From GCA-002708145 sp045562755 (GTDB lineage Bacteria; Chloroflexota; Dehalococcoidia; Lucifugimonadales; Lucifugimonadaceae), in NCBI GenBank assembly GCA_045562755.1, contig JBJKVF010000006.1, forward strand, positions 310,001-374,000: 64,000 nt of DNA, given 5' to 3'. The notes under the pieces are model-generated. The model saw nothing but the letters and a program-made list of their open reading frames with translations. It was not told where the DNA came from and searched no databases. A program made the position numbers and the translations under genes. Below, one piece after another: positions 25,996-35,304 of this stretch; positions within the stretch are counted from its first letter, which is position 1; the number at the start of each line of letters is the position of its first letter.

Positions 25996-26612
25996 ATTTC
26001 TACCTTATCGGATATATATCGCAATAAATTATCAAATCCTTTAGGATTATTCTGAATCTTATGTGCCTGCCATTGAACTCCCACAACCCAGCTCTTTCCA
26101 GGCAGCTCAATACCATGCAGCATTCTATCTTCTGAATAGATTGTTGATATTAATTCATCCGAAAGTTCTTTATGAGTTAGAGCAAATTCGTGATTAGAAG
26201 GTATTGTAACCCAACCAGACCCTCCAATCGTATAAGATAGTTTTCCCCCTGGCGATATAAAAACAGGATGTTTTAGCTCTTTACCATTATGATGATTACT
26301 TTCTATCAAAATTGGATCACGCCCCCCAAAAAAAGAATTAAGTAAATACATTCCCCAATTAATACATAAAATAGGAATCCTTTCCCTCAACGATTTCTTC
26401 AGTAATTCTAGTGCTCTTACTTTATCTTTAGATTGAAATTCATTATCACTTACCAAGATCAACGAAGAGATTTTATCATTCTTTGATTTTTTCAAATTAA
26501 TAGGATTAGCTCCAAAATTCGTTATATCATCTGCTAGCTGTTCTATAATCGTATTTTCTCCTTGATCTGAGGTAAAAATCCCCACATCAGATTTCAATAA
26601 ATTTTCATTCAT
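25992..26612 (-). CDS. Catalytically dead class I amidotransferase-like protein
   Basis: About 206 residues with the fold of class I glutamine amidotransferases (C26/PuuD-like). The nucleophile elbow, normally G-I-C-x-G-x-Q, reads LCINWGMYLLN, so Asn85 replaces the catalytic Cys and a different Cys lies two residues earlier. The normal HPE motif is QAH (Gln182, His184), so the catalytic His and Glu are also lost. The scaffold around these sites is otherwise well kept (WVVGVQW). It starts at ATG 26612, one base after the pspAB stop. It is the third gene of htpX-pspAB-this gene. Probably a non-enzymatic regulator or binding partner; the function is unknown. Confidence 0.75.
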   Translation of the reverse strand: MNENLLKSDVGIFTSDQGENTIIEQLADDITNFGANPINLKKSKNDKISSLILVSDNEFQSKDKVRALELLKKSLRERIPILCINWGMYLLNSFFGGRDPILIESNHHNGKELKHPVFISPGGKLSYTIGGSGWVTIPSNHEFALTHKELSDELISTIYSEDRMLHGIELPGKSWVVGVQWQAHKIQNNPKGFDNLLRYISDKVEI

Positions 26613-26613
26613 A

Positions 26614-27225
26614 TTAGAATGGAATCCCCCATATGCCAAGCCACTTTTCTAAACTAGGCTCAATAATTAAACCATAATTTTTTAATGCATAACCTAACCT
26701 ATTTTCAATAATTCTATTTCTATCACCTTTATTATCACCTGTAGGCACAAAAGGATAAAAAGCTTTTAGATCGTATCTGTATACTAAGTAAACTTTAGTT
26801 GTATCAATAGCTTCATGAGATTTTTCTTTATCTGTGAAAAAAAATTCAAATACCAAACCTATAATATTTTTTTCTCCCCCATTACTCATAATTGCATTGC
26901 CTACAGTAAAAACACTTGATAGCAAATCGTAGAATTTACCATCTTCTAACACCACCCATTTTGTAGAGTGAGAATCATCTAAAATATTAAAAGAAGTTTT
27001 TGTCGAACCTTCACCAGTATAAAGAACTGAATTTAATTCTTTTTGCAAATTTATAAGATAAAAATTTTCATCGCTAGGATGAAAAATTACTCCAGCCTTT
27101 CTAGCTGCAGAAATTTCCCCTCTTTGATAAAGTTCTCTCTGAGCTTTATCTAAAGTCAGAAAAATATCCCAATCGCTAAGATTTTTCTTTGATGCTGTTA
27201 AGATGTTAAGTATTCTTTTTATCAA
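26614..27225 (-). CDS. pspAB: PspA-associated protein PspAB
   Basis: A 203-residue soluble protein matching PspAB of actinobacteria by recall: the C-terminal end has FYPFVPTGDNKGDRNRIIENR and then GLIIEPSLEKWLGIWGIP. The phage-shock-associated PspAB is encoded beside htpX in those genomes, as it is here, and is thought to work in membrane stress. The TTG start is one base after the htpX stop. The following gene begins one base after its stop, so the three genes are translationally linked. No PspA gene is visible in the window. Confidence 0.8.
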   Translation of the reverse strand: MIKRILNILTASKKNLSDWDIFLTLDKAQRELYQRGEISAARKAGVIFHPSDENFYLINLQKELNSVLYTGEGSTKTSFNILDDSHSTKWVVLEDGKFYDLLSSVFTVGNAIMSNGGEKNIIGLVFEFFFTDKEKSHEAIDTTKVYLVYRYDLKAFYPFVPTGDNKGDRNRIIENRLGYALKNYGLIIEPSLEKWLGIWGIPF

Positions 27226-27226
27226 T

Positions 27227-28132
27227 CTAAAACCTGTGTTTTAAATTTCTTAGCCTTTTTACTCTTTCTTCAATGGGTGGATGAGTTGAAAAAAAATTCA
27301 TTGAACCTTCACCTTTGAGAGCCGAGGGTATAATTAGAAAAGCATTTGCTGTTTGAAATTTCCTAAGATCTTGATCAGGAATTCTAGCCAATGATCCACT
27401 AATTTTTTCTAAAGCATTAGCCAATGAGTCTGGGTCACCAGTTATTTCAGCTCCAGTATGATCAGCTCCATACTCTCTATGTCTAGTTAGCGATAGAACA
27501 AGAAGCTGCCCCAGAAAGTATACTAGCATTGTTACCAAATAAATAATCATTATTCCACCAGAACTACTATTTCTACCACGACTAATACCACCAAACATCA
27601 TATTCCAAAAAAACATCGTCATTAAGAAACTAGTCAACGTCGTTAAGAAATTTGCAATTGCCAAAACTTTCATATCTTGATTTGCTACATGAGCCAGTTC
27701 ATGTCCCAAAACAGCTCTTAATTCTAATTCTGATAAACGTTCAATAATTCCTTTTGTGACTGCAACAACCGAATTTTGAGGATTTCTTCCTGTAGCAAAA
27801 GCATTTGGAACTTTAGAATCAATTATTGCGACTTTTGGCATGGGCATATTGTAATTATTTGAAAGACTCCTAACAATAGAAAAAAGTTTCGGGTCTGATT
27901 TTTCATCAATAATTTTAGCTCCCGCACTTTTTAATACAAGTTTGTCAGATGTATAATATTGAAACACAACCATAGCTCCGACAATCAAAAAAATAAAAGT
28001 TATAGGAATTCCAGTAGAGAGTAAGAAAAGTGAGAAAATAAAGTATAAAACTCCAAGCATAAATACAGTAAAATACATACGTAATATTAAGCTTTTATCT
28101 TTATGAAATTTTGTAACTGGGTTAGAATTCAT
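27227..28132 (-). CDS. htpX: HtpX-like membrane zinc metalloprotease
   Basis: A 301-residue M48 protease with the zinc motif HELAH in LGHELAHVANQDMK, a third ligand in the GADHTGAEITGD region, two N-terminal and two internal membrane helices, and a glycine- and serine-rich loop (RGRNSSSGG). The C-terminal FFSTHPPIEERVKRLR is also typical. HtpX degrades misfolded membrane proteins from the cytoplasmic side. It leads a three-gene set with pspAB and the dead amidotransferase, and starts at ATG with a divergent gene upstream. Confidence 0.95.
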   Translation of the reverse strand: MNSNPVTKFHKDKSLILRMYFTVFMLGVLYFIFSLFLLSTGIPITFIFLIVGAMVVFQYYTSDKLVLKSAGAKIIDEKSDPKLFSIVRSLSNNYNMPMPKVAIIDSKVPNAFATGRNPQNSVVAVTKGIIERLSELELRAVLGHELAHVANQDMKVLAIANFLTTLTSFLMTMFFWNMMFGGISRGRNSSSGGIMIIYLVTMLVYFLGQLLVLSLTRHREYGADHTGAEITGDPDSLANALEKISGSLARIPDQDLRKFQTANAFLIIPSALKGEGSMNFFSTHPPIEERVKRLRNLKHRF

Positions 28133-28203
28133 ATTAAGTTTCTATATAGTTATAACAATTATAATATTAATCTTATTATTTTTACATTTTTAATTATCTA
28201 ACA

Positions 28204-29067
28204 ATGGACAAATCTTTTACTAAAAAACTTAAAAACGTATTACTTGAGGCATCAAATGCAGCAAGTGAATTCGTTATAAATAATTTCGAAGGAGATTTTG
28301 ATGTGTTTAATAAGGGAATTATTGAGGGAGAAAATTTAGTAACCAGTATAGATAAAAAAAGTCAAGAAATAGTATATGAAGTAATGATAAAAAATTTCCC
28401 TGACCACGTTTTACTGGGTGAAGAAGAATCAGATTATAACGAAAAAAAAACGAAAGATTGGATGTGGATTGTAGACCCAATAGATGGAACAACTAATTAT
28501 GTTAATAAACTGTCAATATTTGCTATATCAATAGCGATTTTATTTAAAGGTACCCCTGTGGCATCATCCATAACAATACCAAGCATTAAAAATAAAAAAA
28601 CCATTATGTATGCAATAAAAGATCAAGGCACTTGGATCAATAACAAAAAGATAAATATTAATCATAGTTTTGATGTACCCAAAAAAGGTATCTTGTCGGT
28701 AACTCCAAAATGGTTAAAAAACAAATTTACATTATCTGATAAATTAATTGGAAATCTTGGAGAAATTAGAAATATAGGTAGTACATGTTATGAACTTTTT
28801 TTAGTAGCTAATAACCAAATGCAATACGCAATTAGTGGGTATGCTCATACTTGGGATTTCGCAGCAGGAATACTTTTGATAAAAGAAGCTGGTGGAAGCG
28901 TAATGAAATATTCTGAAAAAGAAAATAAGTTCATAAATTTCGAAGGATGGTCAAAAGGTTACTTAAATGACGAGGAAACTTATAGTTCTATGCAAAATTG
29001 GAAAGGACTAATCTTATCTGGAAATAAAAAAATTGTTAATCACATATCTAATAACATAAAAAAATGA
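28204..29067 (+). CDS. Inositol monophosphatase-family phosphatase
   Basis: A 287-residue member of the IMPase/FBPase fold. The metal-binding motifs are LLGEEESDY (Glu-Glu), WIVDPIDGTTNYV, and the C-terminal WDFAAGILLIKEAGGS. By family knowledge it removes phosphate from inositol phosphates, histidinol phosphate, fructose bisphosphate or PAP; the sequence does not settle which. A histidinol-phosphatase (HisN) role is possible because the his operon has no clear phosphatase. It lies divergent from htpX, and the gap of 71 bases between them is AT-rich. Confidence 0.88.
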   Translation: MDKSFTKKLKNVLLEASNAASEFVINNFEGDFDVFNKGIIEGENLVTSIDKKSQEIVYEVMIKNFPDHVLLGEEESDYNEKKTKDWMWIVDPIDGTTNYVNKLSIFAISIAILFKGTPVASSITIPSIKNKKTIMYAIKDQGTWINNKKININHSFDVPKKGILSVTPKWLKNKFTLSDKLIGNLGEIRNIGSTCYELFLVANNQMQYAISGYAHTWDFAAGILLIKEAGGSVMKYSEKENKFINFEGWSKGYLNDEETYSSMQNWKGLILSGNKKIVNHISNNIKK

Positions 29068-29147
29068 ATAAATTTATTCAAAAATTTATTCTCTTGATAT
29101 AAGTAATGATAAAATAAAATTTTATAAATTTTAAATTGGAATATTAA

Positions 29148-30773
29148 TTGAAAATTGAAATATATGATTCTACATTGCGAGACGGTACTCAGCAGGAAGG
29201 AATTTCTCTTTCTGTAGAGGATAAACTCGCAATAACTAAAAAGCTAGATGATCTAGGGGTACATTATATAGAAGGTGGGTTTGCAGGAGCTAATCCAAAG
29301 GATGATGAATATTTCAAAAAAGTGCAAAAATTACAACTTAAGAATGCAAAAATTGCAGCATTTGGCAATACTAGGAGAGCTAATAACAGTCCTGAATCTG
29401 ATCCTACATTAAAAGCATTAATTGATACTAAAGCTGAAATTTTAACCATTGTTGGTAAATCATCAGACTTTCAAGTTGAAAATGTTCTCCAAACCTCGCT
29501 AGAAGAAAATATGAATATGATAGCAGATTCAGTGTCCTATCTAAAATCAAAAAACAGAATAGTATTTTTTGATGCTGAACATTTTTTTGATGGATATAAA
29601 TCCAATCCTGATTACTCTTTAAATGTACTAAGAATCGCTTATGATAATGGAGCTGAAAGATTAATATTGTGTGATACGAATGGCGGAACATTACCGAGTG
29701 AAATTTATAAAATCACAAAAGAAGTATCTGAAGCATTACCTAAGGATGCTGTTTTGGGTATTCACACCCATAATGATACTGATACAGCAGTTGCATCAGC
29801 AATAGCAGCATATGAAGCAGGTGCTATTCAAATACAAGGTTGTGTTAATGGTTATGGCGAAAGAACTGGGAATGCAAATATTATTAGTGTAATTGGAAAT
29901 CTGAAACTAAAGATGAATATTGATGCTTTGGATAACGAAAATGTTTCAAAGCTAACTGAGCTTGCAAATTTTGTTGCTGAAAAGGCTAACAGAAGACCTT
30001 TTCAATTTCAGCCATTTGTGGGATCAAGTGCTTTTGCTCACAAAGGAGGATTACATGCATCTGGAACTGAAAAACAAGTCAATGCATACCAGCACATAGA
30101 TCCAGGACTTGTTGGAAATTCTAATGGAGTTGTAATATCAGAATTATCAGGAAAAAGTAATGTATTAAATAGAATAAAAGAACTTAATCTTGATAATATA
30201 CTCGGCAATGAAGATGCAATAAAAATTGTAAATTTTATAAAAGACAGAGAATCAAAAGGTTTTTCTTATGAGGGTGCGGAGGCTTCATTTGAATTGATTT
30301 TGAATCAATTTTTACCCAATTATGAATCTCCATTTGAACTCGTAGATTTTATGGTCATTGTTGAAAATAAAAGAAGATCATCATTTGGAGTGGGTTGGAG
30401 AAATGATGGAGTTGAACATGAAATGTTATCAGAAGCCACAGTTAAGGTAAAAATCAATGATGATATTCATCATACTGCCGCTGAAGGCAACGGTCCTGTG
30501 GATGCACTTGATCAAGCGTTGAGAAAAGGATTATTAAATTCTTACCCTGAATTAAGTTCAATTCGTTTAACAGATTACAAAGTCAGAGTAGTGAATGAAG
30601 GTTCTGGAACTGGTTCAATAGTGAGAGTAATTATTGAATCTGCAGATGATAAAAATGTATGGTATACAGTAGGTGCATCAAGTAATATATTAGAAGCTAG
30701 CTGGCTAGCTCTTAGCGACAGTTTTGAGTGGTGGATAAATAAACTCAATATCAACAACATCTCTACAAAATAA
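29148..30773 (+). CDS. cimA: (R)-citramalate synthase CimA
   Basis: A 541-residue DRE-TIM synthase. The N-terminal half has STLRDGTQQEGISLSVEDK and HTHNDTDTAVASAIAAYEAG, with metal ligands and catalytic residues. The central HKGGLHASG and the C-terminal LeuA regulatory (dimerisation) domain (residues about 400-520) follow. Length and motifs suit the CimA group rather than LeuA, which is encoded separately at 39.5 kb. It condenses pyruvate and acetyl-CoA to citramalate, bypassing threonine in isoleucine synthesis. The start is TTG at 29148, with only a weak ribosome site. Confidence 0.9.
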   Translation: MKIEIYDSTLRDGTQQEGISLSVEDKLAITKKLDDLGVHYIEGGFAGANPKDDEYFKKVQKLQLKNAKIAAFGNTRRANNSPESDPTLKALIDTKAEILTIVGKSSDFQVENVLQTSLEENMNMIADSVSYLKSKNRIVFFDAEHFFDGYKSNPDYSLNVLRIAYDNGAERLILCDTNGGTLPSEIYKITKEVSEALPKDAVLGIHTHNDTDTAVASAIAAYEAGAIQIQGCVNGYGERTGNANIISVIGNLKLKMNIDALDNENVSKLTELANFVAEKANRRPFQFQPFVGSSAFAHKGGLHASGTEKQVNAYQHIDPGLVGNSNGVVISELSGKSNVLNRIKELNLDNILGNEDAIKIVNFIKDRESKGFSYEGAEASFELILNQFLPNYESPFELVDFMVIVENKRRSSFGVGWRNDGVEHEMLSEATVKVKINDDIHHTAAEGNGPVDALDQALRKGLLNSYPELSSIRLTDYKVRVVNEGSGTGSIVRVIIESADDKNVWYTVGASSNILEASWLALSDSFEWWINKLNINNISTK

Positions 30774-30792
30774 AAAAGATTCAAACCTCTCT

Positions 30793-31584
30793 ATGAACCT
30801 AGAAAATATTAAAATGTCTGCTGGAATACTAGCTCTAAATAGAGTAAAAAATCAACAAATAAAAGAAATCCCAGATAAACTCAAACCCAAAAATATTGAT
30901 GAAGCATATCTAGTTCAAGAACAAATGCATAATATATTTAAAGAAATAAATTTTGGAAGACGTATAGGTTATAAAATTGGGTGCACATCTTCAGTAATGA
31001 GAGAGTACTTAGGTATCAATGAACCATGTTACGGTGGAATATTAAATACAGGTACTAATTATATTTCTGCAAATAAAAAGTTCGGGGATTTTGCCATGCC
31101 TGGAGTTGAAATTGAGCTTGCGGTCTTTACAAATGAAAATCTAATTTTCGACAACGACACAACTATTAATGAAATTCCGTTAGATAAATTAACTATTTTT
31201 CCTGCAATAGAAATTGTTGATAATAGATGGATAAACCACGAAAAGGTCGATAATAATAGTTTAATTGCTGATGATTTTTTTGGTTCAGAAATAATACTTG
31301 GTAACCCAGTACCATTGAGTAAAATTAATAATCTTGATAACTTAAATGGAATACTTTCAATAAATAATAAACAGATCTCTGGTGGAAATACAAAAAGTAT
31401 AATGAATCATCCACTTAATGCTCTTAGTTGGCTAATTAATAGCTTACAAAAAAAAGATAAATTTCTTAAGAAGGGTGAAATTATAATGCTTGGTAGTATT
31501 ACCCGAACTAAATGGGTGAATAAAAATGATGAAATTACTGCATCATTTGGCTCACTAGGCGATATTTTATTAAAACTTACATAA
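30793..31584 (+). CDS. 2-keto-4-pentenoate hydratase-like protein (MhpD/HpcG family)
   Basis: A 263-residue member of the fumarylacetoacetase-fold hydratases. GRRIGYKIGCTSSVMREYLG, MPGVEIELAVFT and AIEIVDNRW are the family's metal-binding blocks (the Glu/Asp ligands are in VEIEL and IEIVD). It would hydrate a 2-keto-pentenoate or 2-oxohept-dienoate, or decarboxylate a similar acid, in catabolism of aromatic rings. It follows cimA by 19 bases, so the two may be cotranscribed. It is not in a recognisable degradation operon. Convergent with the penicillin-acylase-like gene. Confidence 0.82.
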   Translation: MNLENIKMSAGILALNRVKNQQIKEIPDKLKPKNIDEAYLVQEQMHNIFKEINFGRRIGYKIGCTSSVMREYLGINEPCYGGILNTGTNYISANKKFGDFAMPGVEIELAVFTNENLIFDNDTTINEIPLDKLTIFPAIEIVDNRWINHEKVDNNSLIADDFFGSEIILGNPVPLSKINNLDNLNGILSINNKQISGGNTKSIMNHPLNALSWLINSLQKKDKFLKKGEIIMLGSITRTKWVNKNDEITASFGSLGDILLKLT

Positions 31585-31631
31585 CTCTTTTTGAAATAAG
31601 TTTTTGTCGCGTTTCGCAATTTTGCTTAATT

Positions 31632-33911
31632 TTATCCCAATTCCATAATTGAGGTATAGTTTTCACCATTTGCCCAAAGTTCTAGTTGATCAAAATAATG
31701 TTTAGAGCCCGGATTTCCTGAGGATCCTAAAGGGACAATCCACCTACTATTTTCCCAATTATTTGGGTCATGAGCATACCTATTTACAGATGCAGCAGAA
31801 ACTTTAAAATTCTTGTCGTAACTTCCAGCTAAAGGTGTATCTCCATCTCCACTTGCTGCTACCCTTTTAGGATTCAAAATTTCAGAATATTTATCAAATT
31901 CTGAACTTAATGGATGTACATGATTAGTTGTATGTAGTTTACCCCATTTCCAGTACAAAATATTTTCTCCAAATTTAGTTTTCAAAAATGAAACAGCTTG
32001 TCTAAATGAATCTATAAATAATTCTTCCCAAGACAAATTATTAACTAAAAAACTATCTTTTATTCCAATATTTTCATTTATCAATGGAACTAAGAATCTT
32101 CTAACATGAGATACTCCACCATCATTACTCCAATTTGTAATTTCTTCACTAAGTGCTCCATAGTTAATTGATATTATTTTCTCTATCAGTTTCTCTTTTG
32201 TTACTGAGTAAATACAAGCTTGATAGCTATCTTTATCCATACTAAAGTCCCATTCATTAAGTGATTTGAATGATATTTTTTCTAAATCAGAAAATTCTAT
32301 ATTATCTATCCTGATTTTTTTTGAAAAGTTGATGATTTTCTTAGCAGGAATAGAAATTTTTTGATTGTGCATCTCTAGCATATTACTAATTTCCATTTTG
32401 TCCGAACAATCATTAATGTATTCAATTAAAACCTTAGCCCTATACTCAGGAGCAAAAGCTATAGACATAAAATAAGGATAATCCGCATCAACTACCTTTT
32501 GGTTGCAGGTTACTACCCATCCAGTTTTAGGATTTCTAGACATGGGTAAATCTTTTCTCGGAACTTCTTTATTTACTATATTTTTGGGATCCCATCCTTT
32601 TACTATCCCCCAATGATGCTGATGATTCCTCACAGGTATCGCACCTGCAAATTTATAACCAAAATTTTTATTTTTATCTGCGTAAGGATAATTATTAGTT
32701 CTATCAGTCCATTTATCAAAAGCCTTTTCAAGATCGTCTGCAGATTTAGAAATCATTGCCTCATATGCAGAGTCAATCCAATATGTACCACTATTTTTTC
32801 CTCCTGGGTCTGATAAAGAAATACCATGCTCCTTATCTGGCCCTCCAAATATGATATTCCCATTGTATGTTTCAATAATTTCAATGTTTATAGATTCTGA
32901 ATTTCTGGGATTTATTATTTTCTTATATGTTTTAGCGTTTATCCATTTATCATCATAAAAAAATTGTGTTTTATTATTTTTATATCTAAGTTTTTCTAAA
33001 AATAAATCTTGTGTGTCTGCCCCACCATGAGTCATACCCCATGCTACGTTTTTATTATGAGCAAAATGCATAAATCCTGGATATCCAGGAATAGTATGAC
33101 CAATACCCTCAAAATCATCACATTTAAGATGAACTTGGTAGTAAACATTTGGAGTATCTAATGCCCTATGGGAATCTCCTCCTACAAGAGGAAAATCAGA
33201 ATACGTTTTATTTCCTGATATAGACCAACCATTGGATTCCCCGTCTATAGCTCCTATCGCTTTGAAATTTCTAGCAGCTTCAGATAATTCTTTAATTGCA
33301 TTTTCTATCACACCAGTATATTTTTTACCAGGAGGTAATGTAAGTAATGCGCCAGGAAAATATCCTGGAATAAGCTTTGCTGCCTTTTCTGCACCTATCT
33401 CTTTTGCTAGTTGAGAGTAAAAAAGTTTTCCATTGAAAGAACCTTCAGCAGCATTTCTAATTTTATAAACTAATACTGAATGCCAATCTTCCCACAATTC
33501 AGGTTCTTTATCAAGTAACTGATATTCAAATGGCAGCTTATCTAAATTATGTATGTAAAAGTTAACACCTTTAGTAAAATATTTAATCATCTTTCTAGAA
33601 TTGACTGAAGCTTTATCTAAATCTGCCTTAGCTACAATTTCAAAATTACGTTTTATACTTAACTTATCATTTGAAATAGCTTTTACCCCAAGATACTCAG
33701 AAGATCTACCCATGCATCTTAAGCGATCTAAGTCCATTTGAAAAAGACGGTCCTGAGCTGTTGCAAAACCTTGTGCAAAAAATAAATCACGTTGATTATT
33801 TGCCTCAATATGTGGAATTCCCCAATTATCTCGATAAATTTCAACATCACTATCTAAAGCATCAATAACAAACTCTTTAGAATAATCAGGTAAGTATGAT
33901 TTTAGGTCCAT
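31632..33911 (-). CDS. Penicillin acylase-family N-terminal nucleophile hydrolase without a signal peptide
   Basis: A 759-residue Ntn-hydrolase. The alpha part has VEIYRDNWGIPHIEANNQRD and FAQGFATAQDRLFQMDLDRL. Autocleavage would expose Ser226 in GESNGWSISG, the conserved nucleophile. Downstream blocks such as HFAHNKNVAWGMTHGGADTQ and YDKNFKVSAASVNRYA suit the family. Usual members have an export signal; here the first residues are charged and polar, so the enzyme is probably cytoplasmic. It would cleave an amide such as N-acyl amino acid, quorum signal or peptide antibiotic. The substrate is unknown. Confidence 0.88.
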   Translation of the reverse strand: MDLKSYLPDYSKEFVIDALDSDVEIYRDNWGIPHIEANNQRDLFFAQGFATAQDRLFQMDLDRLRCMGRSSEYLGVKAISNDKLSIKRNFEIVAKADLDKASVNSRKMIKYFTKGVNFYIHNLDKLPFEYQLLDKEPELWEDWHSVLVYKIRNAAEGSFNGKLFYSQLAKEIGAEKAAKLIPGYFPGALLTLPPGKKYTGVIENAIKELSEAARNFKAIGAIDGESNGWSISGNKTYSDFPLVGGDSHRALDTPNVYYQVHLKCDDFEGIGHTIPGYPGFMHFAHNKNVAWGMTHGGADTQDLFLEKLRYKNNKTQFFYDDKWINAKTYKKIINPRNSESINIEIIETYNGNIIFGGPDKEHGISLSDPGGKNSGTYWIDSAYEAMISKSADDLEKAFDKWTDRTNNYPYADKNKNFGYKFAGAIPVRNHQHHWGIVKGWDPKNIVNKEVPRKDLPMSRNPKTGWVVTCNQKVVDADYPYFMSIAFAPEYRAKVLIEYINDCSDKMEISNMLEMHNQKISIPAKKIINFSKKIRIDNIEFSDLEKISFKSLNEWDFSMDKDSYQACIYSVTKEKLIEKIISINYGALSEEITNWSNDGGVSHVRRFLVPLINENIGIKDSFLVNNLSWEELFIDSFRQAVSFLKTKFGENILYWKWGKLHTTNHVHPLSSEFDKYSEILNPKRVAASGDGDTPLAGSYDKNFKVSAASVNRYAHDPNNWENSRWIVPLGSSGNPGSKHYFDQLELWANGENYTSIMELG

Positions 33912-34040
33912 TTATTTTTTTTATTAATTTAGTTTGAAATAATATTATCAAAAATAAGTCAGATGTTAAGTCTGAAACATTTTATAAAAAATATTTATAT
34001 GTTATAAATTCATAAAAATATAAATTATATTGGAGTAGAT

Positions 34041-35234
34041 ATGAAAATCACAAGAGCAAGATCATGGGTGGTAAAACAACCCGCAAGAAAGAGTGATAAT
34101 GAATTAAAGCTAAAAGATAGAGGTTATGTTTTTATTCAAGTTGATACAGACGAAGGAATAACCGGTTGGGGAGAAATTACAACATACCCTGGCCCAGTAG
34201 CAAATAGGGCAATTTCAGCTTATGTCAATCAAATAGGATCTTGGCTCATAGGAGAAAATCCTGAAGATACTGAAAGAATATGGAACAAAATATTTAGAGG
34301 TATGACATATGTAGGTACAAGAGGCGCAACTAGCGCAGCAATTAGCGGAATAGATATAGCATTATGGGATATAAAAGGAAAAATGCTTAATCAACCAGTA
34401 TATAAATTACTTGGTGGAGCTGTTAGAGACAAGATAGCACTATATACCCATCCTCCTGAGCCAGAAGGGCCAGAACACATAACTAAGCATGCTAAAGATA
34501 TTGTAAATGCTGGATATAAGGCATTTAAAATGGATCCAATGATGCATAACCTTCATGTAGGCAATTCAACTTTTCTCGACGGAGAAATTAGTGCAGAAGC
34601 AGAGGAAAAAGCTATAGAAATGGTTGCCGCCGCCAGGGAAGCTGTTGGCCCTAAAATTGAAATTCTCATTGATGCACACGGTCTTTATAATGTACCAACT
34701 GCAACAAGATTAGCTAATAGAATGGCAGAGTGGAATATTTTTTGGTTTGAGGAGCCAGTTCCTGCAGAAAGCTGGAAAGCTTTAAAACAGGTTAAAGAGC
34801 AAGTTAAACCACTAATATCTGTTGGAGAGAGATTGCATACTAGGTGGGAATTTGTACCAATTTTTGAGAATAATTTAGCAGATTTTGTTATGCCTGATAT
34901 AACTTGGACTGGAGGTATCACCGAGTTAAAGAAAATTGCAACTATGGCAGAAGCATATTACATACCCATTTCTCCACATGATGCAAGTGGTCCGGTTAAT
35001 GTTATGTCTGGTGCCCAAGTTATGATGACTGTTCCAAATTTTTATAAACTAGAGACTTCAAGATATGATCTTTCACACTATAATGAAATGATAGATAAAC
35101 CATTAAATATAAAAAATGGAGATTTATACCTAGACGAATCTCCAGGGATAGGCGTAAATCTAAATGAAGAATATTTAGCTGCCAACGAAATTGATATTAA
35201 TGGACCTATTCAGTATGATCCAAAATCTGAATAA
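34041..35234 (+). CDS. Enolase-superfamily dehydratase (mandelate racemase subgroup)
   Basis: A 397-residue member. The capping domain starts ITRARSWVVKQPARK. Barrel-domain signatures are GYKAFKMDPM (Lys region), IEILIDAHGLYN (metal Asp), WFEEPVPAE (metal Glu), ISVGERLHTRWEF (metal Glu), MPDITWTGG (Asp) and ISPHDASGPV (general-base His). This set fits sugar-acid dehydratases such as galactonate or mannonate dehydratase, the exact acid being unknown. Expansion of this superfamily is a published trait of SAR202. It is divergent from the penicillin-acylase-like gene; a small inverted repeat (TCAGA, TCTGA; 33959-33975) lies in the gap between them. A ribosome site (TTGGAGTAG) precedes the ATG. 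Confidence 0.9.
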   Translation: MKITRARSWVVKQPARKSDNELKLKDRGYVFIQVDTDEGITGWGEITTYPGPVANRAISAYVNQIGSWLIGENPEDTERIWNKIFRGMTYVGTRGATSAAISGIDIALWDIKGKMLNQPVYKLLGGAVRDKIALYTHPPEPEGPEHITKHAKDIVNAGYKAFKMDPMMHNLHVGNSTFLDGEISAEAEEKAIEMVAAAREAVGPKIEILIDAHGLYNVPTATRLANRMAEWNIFWFEEPVPAESWKALKQVKEQVKPLISVGERLHTRWEFVPIFENNLADFVMPDITWTGGITELKKIATMAEAYYIPISPHDASGPVNVMSGAQVMMTVPNFYKLETSRYDLSHYNEMIDKPLNIKNGDLYLDESPGIGVNLNEEYLAANEIDINGPIQYDPKSE

Positions 35235-35279
35235 AAGATATTTAGCTTTTACCTAAATGGATATTAATCAACCTTGATG

Positions 35280-35304
35280 AATCTGAGCCAGCATCAGATT
35301 AGTT
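35280..35304 (+). terminator. Possible intrinsic terminator after the enolase-superfamily gene
   Basis: AATCTGA and TCAGATT form seven base pairs around a seven-base loop, followed on the plus strand by AGTTTTATG. The T-run is short, so this is a weak to moderate terminator. It lies between the convergent ends of the enolase-superfamily gene and leuB. Confidence 0.45.

Noticed and set aside
33959..33975. Operator in the gap between the penicillin-acylase-like and enolase-superfamily genes
   Set aside because: The arms are only five bases (TCAGA/TCTGA), which is expected by chance in AT-rich DNA, so it is not listed as a feature.
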